From Spirochaetales bacterium (lineage in GTDB: Bacteria; Spirochaetota; Spirochaetia; SZUA-6; JAFGRV01): a stretch of DNA of 47,950 bases. This document shows, piece by piece, positions 1 through 8,924 of the stretch. Under the pieces are notes generated by a model that searched no databases, had not been told where the DNA came from, and saw only the letters and a list, made by a program, of their open reading frames with translations. The translations under genes and the position numbers were made by a program. Position 1 is the first letter of the stretch, and every line of letters begins with the position of its first letter. The DNA is taken from assembly GCA_016928415.1 (NCBI GenBank), contig JAFGKU010000011.1:1-47950 (forward strand), given 5' to 3'.

Positions 1-90
1 CATTCATTATATAGTGCATTTTCTTATGCCGATTGTCTAGTACTAGACGTATGTTAGGTATTTCCATTTCCATATTGAGAATTGCTGTGC

Positions 91-214
91 CTGTATATAC
101 CATGTATTAAATATACATATTTTTTACATAATCTATACCAAATATACTCAGGTTTTACAAAATTTAGTCTAAATCTACCTGTATTTTACATAATCTGATT
201 CAAGTATGTGGCCA
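91..214. repeat. Degenerate 31-bp tandem repeat, about four units
   Basis: The heptamer TTTTACA occurs at 122, 153 and 184, exactly 31 bases apart. A second block (AAATATAC at 109 and 140, AAATCTAC at 171, and a weaker match at 202) keeps the same period. Units 122-152 and 153-183 agree at roughly two thirds of positions. The unit at 91-121 shares mainly the second block, and the last unit enters the 3' end of the neighbouring CDS. The array is AT-rich, and 31 bp is about three helical turns, so repeated sites would face the same side of the DNA. Its function is unknown; operator repeats for a gene to the left of the window are one possibility. Confidence 0.6.
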
Positions 215-2150
215 AATTTACCTTTTTCTTGTCAATTCCCAGTTTTTTCCTGATTTTATTCCGGTGAGTTTCTATCGTAAGCTGGGAAAGATTGAGCATT
301 TGAGCTATCTCGCAGCTTCTTAAGCCATTTTTTATCATATGGCATAATTCAATTTCTCTCTGGCTGAGGCTTGCGAACCTGTTTGAAATGGAACGAATGA
401 ACGGAGATTGAATCGATTCCAGGTTCTGCCGTATCAAATTCACATAATTAATGGCTGAATCGTCCAGGTTATTCAAATTCGAAAGATTATTTATAAATGG
501 CATAACCAGCCGTTCAAAATTGGAAGCAATGGTATTCCTGATTTCCTTTTTTTCCAGTTCAATGGAGGCCAGAATTTCCTTGAGTGCCTGATTTTTCTGC
601 TCAAGTTCCTTGTTTTTTTCCATAAGGGCTGAAATGTCCTGAACAACCATAAGCAGGCCCATCTCCGAACCATTATCGGTCTTTAATTTATTGACCGAAA
701 CCATTCCCGGGAAAGACGAACCGTCTTTACGTATAAAATCCACCTGCCCTTTCCAGTTTCCCTTCATTTTTATCTGTTCCATTACATCCTTGAACAAATG
801 CATTGACTGCGGGCTGTGGAACGAGGAAAGGTCCTTATCCATATAATCACTTTCACCATAACCGGTCATGTTTCTGAAGGCGGGATTTATATAGGAAACC
901 CTGTTGTCGAGGTTAATGATAATTATCCCGTCGTTGGATTGCATTACGGCTGAAGATAAAACCTTTATTTTATCCTCAGCCGTTTTTCTTTCCGTTATAT
1001 CACGGAGAACACTGAACAGGTTCTTGTCTTTGCCATCCTCACTCATGAGTATTTTACTTCTGCTCTCAAACCAATAGAGGCTTCCGGTTTTGTCTTTGAT
1101 TCTGAATTCGAACGTGCACGGTTTTCCCATGGATTGAATCTTTTCCAATTCATTTTTAACCCTGTCTCGGTCCGCTTCATATACAAAATTCAAATCCTTC
1201 GCACCGCTAAAAAAACTCTCATCCAGGTTCAGCTTTAGAATATGGGGGCTGAAATAAATAACCTCGAGCACCGGATTAAAGACGACTACGGCGTCATTTA
1301 TATTCTCCACCAGATGTCTGAATTTTTCTTCCGACTCCCGCAGCGCTTTTTCAGACAAAATCCTTTCGGTAATGTCCTGCGCAATGATAACCACCCTCCA
1401 AACCGTATCCTTGGGTTTGTAGACGGGGAAAACGGTCAATTCAATAACCGTGTCCTGCGGCTGGCGCATACCGTATTTTTTCTCCAGGAATTCAACGGGA
1501 ATAACAACCTTTGAATTGATGACTGTTTCTCCGTTATAGGCTTTTTTTATCAGTTCACGAACCTTAATATCACTCAGTAAGGAATCCTTGAAAGAATTTT
1601 TACTTTGGGTTTTTTCCAGTTTTTCAGAAGTGTTTAAATCCAGAATTTCCCGTGCCACCTGGTTGCGGGTAACGATATTTCCCGCCTGATCAAGCACATG
1701 AATGGGATAAGGCATTCTTTCTATTATCGACCGGAATTGCTCCTCATTTTCTCTCAAGGCATGTTCCATCAGAACCTGCTCCGTTATGTCTTCGGCAATT
1801 CCGGCACGGCGGACCGGACCGTCACCGTCCTGCTCAATGGGAAAACTGCGGGCCAGTACCCATCTTATACTTCCGTCAGGCCGGATTACCCTGTAGGTTT
1901 CCTCTATTTTTTCCCTGCTGAAAAACCGTTTCTTGTCGTAATTATTTAAGATCCTCTTTTTATCGTCCGGATGCCAGGCAGTCGTATATGTATCCGGGTC
2001 CTTATAAAGACTTTCCCGGGACCTGCCCCAGATTGCTTCATAGGCGGGGCTGATATAGATAAAATGATCAAAATCCCTGAGCCAATAAACCTCTTTTAAA
2101 TTTTCAACGATTGATTTTAATATAGTATATTCAGTTTTGATCTGTTCCAT
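186..2150 (-). CDS. Multi-PAS sensor with C-terminal LuxR-type HTH
   Basis: A cytoplasmic one-protein sensor and regulator. Four consecutive PAS/PAC modules can be read: about residues 14-125, 130-270, 275-390 and 400-520. Each ends in a DITE-type or related motif (EDITEQ, QDITER, RDITER, QDISAL). A short coiled coil follows, and the last ~65 residues form a LuxR/GerE helix-turn-helix (starts LSQREIELCHMI, recognition helix around LTIETHRNKIRKKLGI). No histidine-kinase or GGDEF module is present, so the input probably acts directly on DNA binding; the ligand is unknown. The open frame extends upstream to an ATG at 2198, but I prefer the ATG at 2150: a TATAAT box lies between the two and the PAS homology begins just after 2150. 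The gene stands alone, and its 3' end runs into the tandem repeat at the left edge. Confidence 0.85.
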   Translation of the reverse strand: MEQIKTEYTILKSIVENLKEVYWLRDFDHFIYISPAYEAIWGRSRESLYKDPDTYTTAWHPDDKKRILNNYDKKRFFSREKIEETYRVIRPDGSIRWVLARSFPIEQDGDGPVRRAGIAEDITEQVLMEHALRENEEQFRSIIERMPYPIHVLDQAGNIVTRNQVAREILDLNTSEKLEKTQSKNSFKDSLLSDIKVRELIKKAYNGETVINSKVVIPVEFLEKKYGMRQPQDTVIELTVFPVYKPKDTVWRVVIIAQDITERILSEKALRESEEKFRHLVENINDAVVVFNPVLEVIYFSPHILKLNLDESFFSGAKDLNFVYEADRDRVKNELEKIQSMGKPCTFEFRIKDKTGSLYWFESRSKILMSEDGKDKNLFSVLRDITERKTAEDKIKVLSSAVMQSNDGIIIINLDNRVSYINPAFRNMTGYGESDYMDKDLSSFHSPQSMHLFKDVMEQIKMKGNWKGQVDFIRKDGSSFPGMVSVNKLKTDNGSEMGLLMVVQDISALMEKNKELEQKNQALKEILASIELEKKEIRNTIASNFERLVMPFINNLSNLNNLDDSAINYVNLIRQNLESIQSPFIRSISNRFASLSQREIELCHMIKNGLRSCEIAQMLNLSQLTIETHRNKIRKKLGIDKKKVNLATYLNQIM

Positions 2151-2174
2151 TAAGCAATTCCAATCAGGGAATGT

Positions 2175-2180
2175 ATTATA
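2175..2180 (-). promoter_or_regulatory. Possible -10 box for the PAS-LuxR gene
   Basis: A perfect TATAAT on the minus strand ends 24 bases before the ATG at 2150. The only -35-like hexamer (TTGAAT) is about 20 bases further upstream, a long spacer, so the promoter call is tentative. It is the main argument against the upstream start at 2198. Confidence 0.35.
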
Positions 2181-2281
2181 ATAACAGAACAATGCCATTC
2201 ATTCAAGTAGCGATTTGATCAAATCGTTGAAATTATTTTTTTATACTTCCCTTCCCATCAGTCAGTCTGCGTAAAAATAAA

Positions 2282-3229
2282 TTACTGCGGCTCTCCCTTC
2301 TCCAGAGTCTCCATCTGTTTATTGATCAGCCTCTCACGCATCTGCATCTCGTACTTCTTTATACGCGTGCGGACAACCGGGTCATCCGGGTCGTTAAAAT
2401 AACTGAACAATACAAAGGAATTGGCGTATTCATTGGGTGCCCCGTTATTGAGGGTCACGTCAACCATACCGAGCCGGTTTCCTTCTTCCCCCGGTGAGTA
2501 GATGACCGTATCACCGATCCTTTCCGATTCGATGAGTGATTGCTCGAAGGCAAGGACCACGAGATCAATCCCTTTAACTTTATCAAGTAAATCAACGAGA
2601 TCTTCATGCAATCCGAAAAAAAGAAGAACGGTAAGATCGGCTTTCCGTTCCTTTAAATTTGAAAGACAATCCCGGGCCGACTGTTCCAATGGCGTTATCT
2701 TTATCTTTTTCAAAGCCGCTACACGGGGGTCGGTCAGCAACCCCGGATCAAAAAGGGAAAAAATGCCTATATTACACTCGCCACTTTTAACAAGCAGCGG
2801 TTCCCTGGTGAACGGTTCCGGTTCCCCGATTGTCACCGTGATGTTATTTGAAATATAGGGAAATGCCTCCCGCAGTTTAAGCAGGAAATCAATGCCGTTC
2901 GCCAATTCATTAATCCCGACACCTATGGCTGCGTAGCCGAGATCTTTATACGCTTCAAGGATTTGAATGGACAGGTCCTCGTCCGGGGTATCAAGGAGAA
3001 CATCCCCTCCATCCACAAGGAGAATATTTCCTTTATCCATATTGTCCTTAAGGTACCGTGCCCGCTTTACGAGCCCGGCACGGGGGCGTGACTTGCAGGT
3101 ACAGCCGTCAAGATTACCGTAAAGGGACGCGGTATAGTAAATGGAAACCCGGTTGTTTCCCTGGCATCCCGCTAAAATTAAAAGTAATACACTAACCAGT
3201 AAAATGATGACTGAATTTTTTTTTACCAT
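2282..3229 (-). CDS. Lipoprotein with degenerate 5'-nucleotidase/metallophosphatase fold
   Basis: A probable outer-surface or periplasmic lipoprotein. The start at 3229 is chosen because AGGCGGG lies just upstream; an ATG at 3262 has no such site. A hydrophobic segment ends in the lipobox LAGC (Cys about residue 22). The mature part follows the order of UshA-type 5'-nucleotidases: YYTASLYGNLDGC where the first metal motif (DxH) should be, then VDGGDVLLD, then GVGINELANG where active enzymes have GNHE. Only the Asp of the GGD motif survives among the obvious metal ligands, so catalysis is doubtful. A CTCKSRPRAG stretch near residue 43 resembles the CNC motif of lipoproteins of this fold found beside multihaem cytochromes. 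The gene lies on its own between two minus-strand genes. Fold assignment is inferred from motif order only. Confidence 0.6.
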   Translation of the reverse strand: MVKKNSVIILLVSVLLLILAGCQGNNRVSIYYTASLYGNLDGCTCKSRPRAGLVKRARYLKDNMDKGNILLVDGGDVLLDTPDEDLSIQILEAYKDLGYAAIGVGINELANGIDFLLKLREAFPYISNNITVTIGEPEPFTREPLLVKSGECNIGIFSLFDPGLLTDPRVAALKKIKITPLEQSARDCLSNLKERKADLTVLLFFGLHEDLVDLLDKVKGIDLVVLAFEQSLIESERIGDTVIYSPGEEGNRLGMVDVTLNNGAPNEYANSFVLFSYFNDPDDPVVRTRIKKYEMQMRERLINKQMETLEKGEPQ

Positions 3230-3342
3230 ATAACCCGCCTTACAAACTTCAAGGTATCTCAAAAATATCTCTTGAGACTAGTAATAATATTGAGGTAATT
3301 TATAATTAATCGTAATAAATAAAAGTGTCAAGACCAGGCTCG

Positions 3343-3993
3343 TCAAGCATATAAATCCACGTTTTGACCTTTCTTAACCGAAGGTTTGTACGCGCCGGAA
3401 ATTTTTATAACCCGGGTGGTACCCCCCGCCATGAACGGCTCACCGGTGCGAGGGTCATACCGGACATCATAGGAAACAAGAACCATAACCCGTTCCCCCT
3501 TGAGCGTGGCATCGCTCACTCTCCTCTGCACATGCTCGCCTTCATGCGCCGGTACCGCAAGAAACGATTCAGGACCGGTAAGGGCCGAGGGAGAAGTGAA
3601 GGATACGCCGGCATCATGGGATACGTCCTGATATATATGCTTTGTGCTCCTGTTCTTTTTTTCCGATTTGGCCGGTATATCTTCGTTTTTTTCATTTTTT
3701 GGTGGAAATTTTTTTATACCCTTTGAATCTCCTTTAACCGGCTCCATGACCGTCAACGCCCGCTCCGCGTATTGGGAAGCGGCATTGATATTCCCGTTTT
3801 TTAAAGCTGTTTCAGCCATGAGTATGATATTAAGCACTCTTGTGTTACCCGGATGATTCCCGCTGTAAAAAACCGCCCTGGCCCTGTTTAATTTCTCATC
3901 AACCCGGAAAGAATCGGGATTATCGCCAGGAGATTCCTGTTTTGAACCGTATAAAAAGGAGAAAATACCGGAAACGGGATTTATCTTTTCCAT
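3343..3993 (-). CDS. SprA-related putative metalloprotease (HEGEH motif)
   Basis: A 216-residue protein. Residues 30-85 form helical, TPR-like sequence (ARAVFYSGN..., AETALKNGNINAASQYAERAL). A charged Lys/Glu-rich linker follows (about 88-118), then a C-terminal domain containing AVPAHEGEHV (His150, Glu151, His154) and a late FMAGGTTR motif. This order (YQD...GVSF, HExxHV, SGG/AGGTTR) matches the SprA-related family, called putative metalloproteases because of the HExxH signature; no substrate is known to me. There is no signal peptide, so a cytoplasmic location is expected. Usual members carry a CPECG motif before the GG motif. Here that segment reads RYDPRTGEP, so the Cys pair is lost. Confidence 0.6.
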   Translation of the reverse strand: MEKINPVSGIFSFLYGSKQESPGDNPDSFRVDEKLNRARAVFYSGNHPGNTRVLNIILMAETALKNGNINAASQYAERALTVMEPVKGDSKGIKKFPPKNEKNEDIPAKSEKKNRSTKHIYQDVSHDAGVSFTSPSALTGPESFLAVPAHEGEHVQRRVSDATLKGERVMVLVSYDVRYDPRTGEPFMAGGTTRVIKISGAYKPSVKKGQNVDLYA

Positions 3994-4196
3994 AAGACGC
4001 CTGCTGCAGAATTATTTTGCAGATACATTTAAATATAGTCATTGACCGGGCGGCCATCAAGAGAAAACATAAACATTCTAATTTTCATTTACTATAGAAG
4101 CGATAAATCTTTGATACAAACCGGCTGGCGTTACGGGGCATCCCCGTGTTATAATCGATATCGAATAACATATAAATCCAGGAGGCTTACAGCCGT

Positions 4197-5681
4197 TTGA
4201 CATTTCTTACAAAATCGCTTTACCTGACCGGTCTTCAATGCCCCAAATACCTCTGGACCGGGGCCAACAGGCCCGAAGCCATACCGGAAGCGGATGCCGG
4301 CACCAGGCACCTGTTCAGTCAGGGAAACCTGGTCGATCAATTATCCAAAACCCTCTTTGCATCCGGAATCGATATTCCCCATGACGATTTTGAGGCGAAC
4401 ATCCGGTTGACAAAAGAAAAACTGGCTTCAAGGAAACCGTTGTTCCAGGCAGGATTCCTGGCGGATAATCTCTTTGCCAGAACGGATATCCTCAACCCTT
4501 CCCAAAACGGGAAATGGGATCTCATCGAGGTAAAATCCTCGACCACGGTCAAGGATATCCATACGCACGACGTGGCTTTCCAAAAAACCTGCTGCGAGTT
4601 ATCCGGTATCCGCATTAACCGGTGTTTTATCATGCATGTGAACACGGCGTATATAAGGGAGGGCGGCTTGAAACCGCAGGAATTCTTTACATGCAAGGAA
4701 ATTACGGATAATGTGGAGCGGATACTTGATACCATCCTGCCGGAAACAAAACGGATGCTCCCTGTCATCAGGAAAATGGCATGCCCGAAGGTACAAATAG
4801 GCGAACATTGTAATTACCCGTTTGACTGCCAGTTAAAAGCGGAATGCTTCAAGTTTCTCCCCGGACACAACCCCCTTACCCTGTACCGTCTTAAAAAATC
4901 GGCGGCCTTCGAATTAATCCACCGGGGGATTCTTTCCATTAAAAGACTGCCGTCCCCTTTTAAATTATCGTATAATCAAAAAATTCAGGTGGAGGCAACT
5001 AAAAACCGTAAACCGTATATCAACAAGAGGAAAATAGGTATATTCCTCGAAAAACTGGTTTATCCCTTAAGCTTTCTGGATTTTGAAACATTCGAAACGG
5101 CAATCCCGTTGTATGACGGTACAAAGCCTTACCAGAAATTGACGTTCCAGTACTCCCTCCATACCGTCGCAGAACAGGGAGCCCAACCCGCACATTTCTC
5201 CTTTTTGGGGAACGGGAAGGACGATCCCCGTCCTGAATTTATTAAAAGCTTAAGGGAAAACCTCCCCGATACAGGGAGCATCATCGTGTACAACCGCTCA
5301 TTTGAAAAGACCATGCTGGAGAACCTGGCCGTGTTTCAGCCGTCCTGCAAACGGTGGGTGAACAGGGTAACCGCACGGTTGACCGACCTGCTGGTGCCTT
5401 TCCAGTCTTTCTCCTACTATGACCCGGAACAAAGGGGAAGTGCTTCCATAAAACGGGTCCTGCCGGCTCTCACCGGCAGGAATTATAACGACCTGGAAAT
5501 CGGCGACGGCATGACGGCAAGCCTGGAATATCTTTTCATCACCCTTAGTAATTTACATAATACAGACGCGGATGAAAAAACAGTATCACGGATCAGGGAA
5601 AACCTGCTGGAATACTGCAGCCTGGACACCGAAGCAATGATTTTAATTTTACGGAAACTCCATGAAGTTGCAGGTAATTGA
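4197..5681 (+). CDS. DUF2779 family protein, PD-(D/E)XK nuclease-like
   Basis: The protein resembles the DUF2779 family. It begins with a conserved segment (TKSLYLTGLQCPKYLW) and carries a Cas4/RecB-like nuclease signature, D108-LIEVK with Glu111 and Lys113. A run of cysteines follows (CPKVQIGEHCNYPFDCQLKAEC) that could hold an Fe-S cluster as in Cas4. A second part starts SFLDFETFE (Asp295, Glu297), like the first motif of DEDD 3'-5' exonucleases, and ends with YCSLDTEAM, which fits a late DEDD aspartate. Two nuclease folds in one chain are therefore plausible. The start is TTG at 4197, preceded by AGGAGG at 4180-4185; the 11-base spacing is a little long. No cas genes or CRISPR repeats occur nearby. 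It converges on the next gene. Confidence 0.75.
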   Translation: MTFLTKSLYLTGLQCPKYLWTGANRPEAIPEADAGTRHLFSQGNLVDQLSKTLFASGIDIPHDDFEANIRLTKEKLASRKPLFQAGFLADNLFARTDILNPSQNGKWDLIEVKSSTTVKDIHTHDVAFQKTCCELSGIRINRCFIMHVNTAYIREGGLKPQEFFTCKEITDNVERILDTILPETKRMLPVIRKMACPKVQIGEHCNYPFDCQLKAECFKFLPGHNPLTLYRLKKSAAFELIHRGILSIKRLPSPFKLSYNQKIQVEATKNRKPYINKRKIGIFLEKLVYPLSFLDFETFETAIPLYDGTKPYQKLTFQYSLHTVAEQGAQPAHFSFLGNGKDDPRPEFIKSLRENLPDTGSIIVYNRSFEKTMLENLAVFQPSCKRWVNRVTARLTDLLVPFQSFSYYDPEQRGSASIKRVLPALTGRNYNDLEIGDGMTASLEYLFITLSNLHNTDADEKTVSRIRENLLEYCSLDTEAMILILRKLHEVAGN

Positions 5682-5699
5682 GTAAGATTCAGTATGCTA

Positions 5700-5729
5700 C
5701 CCGGAATACGATATTGGGTGCATTCCGGG
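5700..5729. terminator. Hairpin between convergent genes
   Basis: CCCGGAAT (5700-5707) pairs with ATTCCGGG (5722-5729), an 8-bp stem with a 14-base loop. It lies between the stop codons of the DUF2779 gene (+) and the transglutaminase-like gene (-). No clear U-run follows on either strand. Confidence 0.4.
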
Positions 5730-5752
5730 GATCGCTGTCACAGCAATCCTGC

Positions 5753-8212
5753 TCAGGGAATAATATTGATGGTCAGATCTTCCGAATTATCCGATGCCCG
5801 TATTTCCTTACCTTCAGGCCCGCACATAACGGTATAGCTGAGTGTTAACGATTCCGGATTCCCTAAGTATTTAAGGGGTATCTGGAATTCGGCATCCGCA
5901 TATAACTTGAATTCAATATCATTGTCCGTATCCTCGAAAGTCCATTTCCCGTTCTTCAAAACCATTAAATCACAGGTTCCTTTTGAAGGGAAACCACGGA
6001 CCCATGCCTTCACGGGTTCCCGGCCTTTCGTGGAAATCCAGAGTTCATGCTGAGAGCTTTTTAATCCAAAGACGGGGGAATGATAAGTGACGCCGGCATA
6101 CAGCATGCCGTCCTTTATAATGGCATTTACCGAAGAAATATCAAACACATTCTGTTTCACCTTGCTGTCACCTTCAGGGTCAGGCACCGATGTAAATGCC
6201 TTTTTTTTACGTATTTCCAAAGCAAAACCGTCGAGGGCAAACATGGTTTCGCCTGGAGGGCTCGAGGACGATAACGGATCGAATCCGGATTCAATCTCCC
6301 ACCGGTCGGAATACCCGTCGTTATCCGAATCCACCGATTCAGGATTGGTGCCGAAGAACACTTCATCCTCGTCCAGAAGACGGTCGTTATCCGAATCTTT
6401 TGGCAGGGTTCGGATGGCCGCTGCTAAAAAGGATTTATCCGAAACATCAGAACCATACACGTCAGAAAACACGGGATACCCGATTCCCTTTGAAAGCAGA
6501 ATGTTTATCTGTTTAAAACTGAAATTCTCCCCGTAGAGAAAATCCTGATAGCTTCGGGATCCCTCGACACAACTGCCGTGCCGGGCTTCTTTCCAGATAT
6601 GGAACACGGTTTTTTCTCCCCGCTCATTGACTTCATGGGGATTCTGGTGCGTATACCATTTGCGAAAAAGGGGATTAAAATACGCCGGGAACGTATGGCA
6701 TTTGGACACGACTGTTTCCTCTTTACCGCCGGCCGATTTTACCGTCGTATACCAGAAGCGGCAACTGGATATCCCCAGGGCCTGGTAAAGGGTGCGGCTG
6801 ACAACCGTATGCATGCCGCAGTTGCCTGAAAAAAAGCCGTAAGTATCATAAAGCCGGAACTGGTATGGCGCCGCCTGCATTTCGAAATACCGGCGGGTTT
6901 CCCCGCCCACTAATACCTTGTCATCCCCCTTGCTTATCAAGGCTTTTTCCCCGGCCGAAAGCTTGTCCGGGTCTCCCAAACCGCCGTAATGGTACCTGAA
7001 ATTATCCCACACCCATTCTTCTACAAGCGACGCGGTGGCCTCCAGGCTTCTTCCATCAAAAAGGCCGTTAGCCTTTACCAGGGAAAAGGCATGCTCGAGG
7101 AGGTCCGGTGTAATTACATATTGATCATAGAGGGCCCTGGACAACCGGCTGTCTTCGGTTTTCGGCAGATAAAAAATCTCGCTCTGCGACCCGGTCCGGT
7201 CGGCCCAGAAAAGCTTCGCCAATAACGGCAGCTCCCCGATGCCGTACAGGAACCCGTTCCGGCCCTGCCGTTCAAGCACCTCCCTGTAATACAGCCACAT
7301 GCCTTCTGCATCCGTCAATACGGCCTTTTTCACTTCGGCCGTTCCAATCCCGTAGAGGTAGCTGTCGGCCAGGGCAATGCAAGCCGTCATGGAATCATTT
7401 AAAATGTAATCATTTTCAGATAACAGATACAGCAATAGCCTGAGGGCATGATTTTCCATTGACCGCTTAAGGACAACAGACTTGCCTTTCTCGATTTTCC
7501 TGACGCCCAGGTCCATAAGCCTGGGATAAAAAAGCAGCTTGATTCCTTGCCCGGTTTTCAATTCCGGGAAATCATCAAGTCTGAACCGGGACTCAAATAC
7601 AACACATGTGGCGGCGGTACATTCCAGCCTGAATCCGTTTCCCCCGTGCCTGTCATTCACCCAGCACGATATATCCCCCGTCTTCTCAATTTTAAAACAG
7701 AGTTCGTAATGTATTGTCGCATCCTCGCCGCCGAAAATGGAAACATCGAACCACTGGTCTTTCCTGATTTTACCTGCCGTTTTCAACAGCAGGTAACAAA
7801 AGCCCTTTCGGTCAATGAAGGCTCCCGCTTCTGTCAAATCGGTGGAAGGTGTTTTGTCCCAGCCGTCTCCGGACAGGTCCGCTTCCCTGCTGCTTATTTT
7901 TCTCCAGTCATCGTCTTTCCCATCAATCGATATACCGGGAAAATTCTCCGTATAAACCCAAAAGGTGCCTGATAGGACCGCCATTTTCACCGCTTCCCTT
8001 ACATCGGGATTATTTGAACCTTCCAGGTACTTTTCAAGGCCGTTCACCCCCCTTTCCAGGTCAAAGTCCGCTTGATTTTCAAGGGAGAATACCTGGAATT
8101 TTATTGAGGGAAAATCATTGTCGAGACGGTCTAAAAGAGCTTCGGCCTTGCCGGAAAGGGCGAAAACGGGAATTGAGACACATAAAATCAGGATAAATAC
8201 GGTTAATTTCAT
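5753..8212 (-). CDS. Secreted transglutaminase-like protein with calcium-binding repeats
   Basis: An 819-residue exported protein with a signal peptide (residues 1-19, ending VFALS). Residues 90-235 resemble a CBM9/DOMON-type beta sandwich (ISIDGKDDDW at the start). The central region has a transglutaminase/papain-like arrangement: Cys465 in SGNCGMHTVVSRTLYQALG, then His506 in KCHTFPAYFNP, with the third residue less certain. Residues 605-640 contain DSDNDRLLDEDE and DSDNDGYSDRWE, thrombospondin type-3-like calcium loops. The C-terminal ~160 residues return to a CBM9-like pattern (FALDGFALEI...). The likely role is a surface peptidase or cross-linking enzyme, or a non-catalytic binding protein. 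The context of secreted carbohydrate enzymes favours polysaccharide or glycoprotein substrates. It is divergently placed from the receiver gene at 8320. Confidence 0.6.
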   Translation of the reverse strand: MKLTVFILILCVSIPVFALSGKAEALLDRLDNDFPSIKFQVFSLENQADFDLERGVNGLEKYLEGSNNPDVREAVKMAVLSGTFWVYTENFPGISIDGKDDDWRKISSREADLSGDGWDKTPSTDLTEAGAFIDRKGFCYLLLKTAGKIRKDQWFDVSIFGGEDATIHYELCFKIEKTGDISCWVNDRHGGNGFRLECTAATCVVFESRFRLDDFPELKTGQGIKLLFYPRLMDLGVRKIEKGKSVVLKRSMENHALRLLLYLLSENDYILNDSMTACIALADSYLYGIGTAEVKKAVLTDAEGMWLYYREVLERQGRNGFLYGIGELPLLAKLFWADRTGSQSEIFYLPKTEDSRLSRALYDQYVITPDLLEHAFSLVKANGLFDGRSLEATASLVEEWVWDNFRYHYGGLGDPDKLSAGEKALISKGDDKVLVGGETRRYFEMQAAPYQFRLYDTYGFFSGNCGMHTVVSRTLYQALGISSCRFWYTTVKSAGGKEETVVSKCHTFPAYFNPLFRKWYTHQNPHEVNERGEKTVFHIWKEARHGSCVEGSRSYQDFLYGENFSFKQINILLSKGIGYPVFSDVYGSDVSDKSFLAAAIRTLPKDSDNDRLLDEDEVFFGTNPESVDSDNDGYSDRWEIESGFDPLSSSSPPGETMFALDGFALEIRKKKAFTSVPDPEGDSKVKQNVFDISSVNAIIKDGMLYAGVTYHSPVFGLKSSQHELWISTKGREPVKAWVRGFPSKGTCDLMVLKNGKWTFEDTDNDIEFKLYADAEFQIPLKYLGNPESLTLSYTVMCGPEGKEIRASDNSEDLTINIIP

Positions 8213-8299
8213 GCAGGTATTTCTCCAGTTAAGTTGATTATATATATAATAATGTAAAAAAAAATGAAAGACATTGTTTTAAATAAGAAAATTTCGTAC

Positions 8300-8305
8300 T
8301 ATAAT
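8300..8305 (+). promoter_or_regulatory. -10 box close to the receiver-gene start
   Basis: TATAAT ends 14 bases before the ATG at 8320, and no Shine-Dalgarno sequence lies between them. A TTGTTT at 8274-8279 could act as -35, but the spacer would be 20 bases. The transcript would have a leader of only about 8 bases. Confidence 0.4.
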
Positions 8306-8319
8306 ATAAAGCGATAACC

Positions 8320-8700
8320 ATGACCAGAGTATTAATTATTGATGATGATGATAAAATCAGGAAAATCATAAGGATCCAGCTCCATAAATACGAGCTTGAA
8401 ATATTCGATGTCAAAGAGGGCATCGATGGTATCGTTTTGCTTGAAAAACAGGAAATTGACCTGATTATCTGCGATATCAAGATGAGGGAATCAAACGGTA
8501 TCGAAATCCTGGTAAGGTTAAAAAGGGATTATCCCGGTATCCCGGTGATCATGGTCACGGGATTTGTTGACAAGTATTACTTTGATGAAGTAAAAATGCT
8601 CGGGGGTTACGCACTGCTTACAAAACCGATCAAAATGGAAAAACTTGTATCCACAATGGAAGGGGCTCTTGGCATAAAGCTGCCAATGAAAAGCAAATAA
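8320..8700 (+). CDS. Single-domain response regulator
   Basis: A 126-residue protein that is almost only a receiver domain. The acidic pocket (Asp8-Asp11), the phospho-acceptor Asp52 (LIICDIKM), Thr80 (MVTG) and Lys102 (TKP) are all present, so it should be phosphorylatable. There is no output domain; it would act by binding a partner, as CheY or Spo0F do. No kinase is adjacent. The nearest are in the operon at 14404-20941, which has its own CheY. The start has no visible ribosome-binding site and sits close to a -10 box, so the message may be nearly leaderless. Confidence 0.9.
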   Translation: MTRVLIIDDDDKIRKIIRIQLHKYELEIFDVKEGIDGIVLLEKQEIDLIICDIKMRESNGIEILVRLKRDYPGIPVIMVTGFVDKYYFDEVKMLGGYALLTKPIKMEKLVSTMEGALGIKLPMKSK

Positions 8701-8924
8701 AGATCAACCGCCATTTCGTAATATTATCCAGGAACCTTCGGTCAGTTTTTTCTGCAACCGCAAAATTGACTTCCCTGCCGTTTTGATTACACAGGGAAGC
8801 CCGCTTAAGCCTTGCCCAAAGAAGATTATTTTAATAAATTTCAAAAAAGGAATCGTCAAACATCCGGTCAATGGTAAAAGATTCCGGGTGTTAAGCGATA
8901 CCCCTTGTTTAATGGAGGCATGCC

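Noticed and set aside
91-214. CRISPR array at the left edge
   Set aside because: The 31-bp period has diverged repeats with no separate unique spacers, and no cas genes are present.
4197-5681. Cas4 of a CRISPR system
   Set aside because: The protein is more than twice Cas4 length, has a second exonuclease-like half, and no CRISPR component is nearby.
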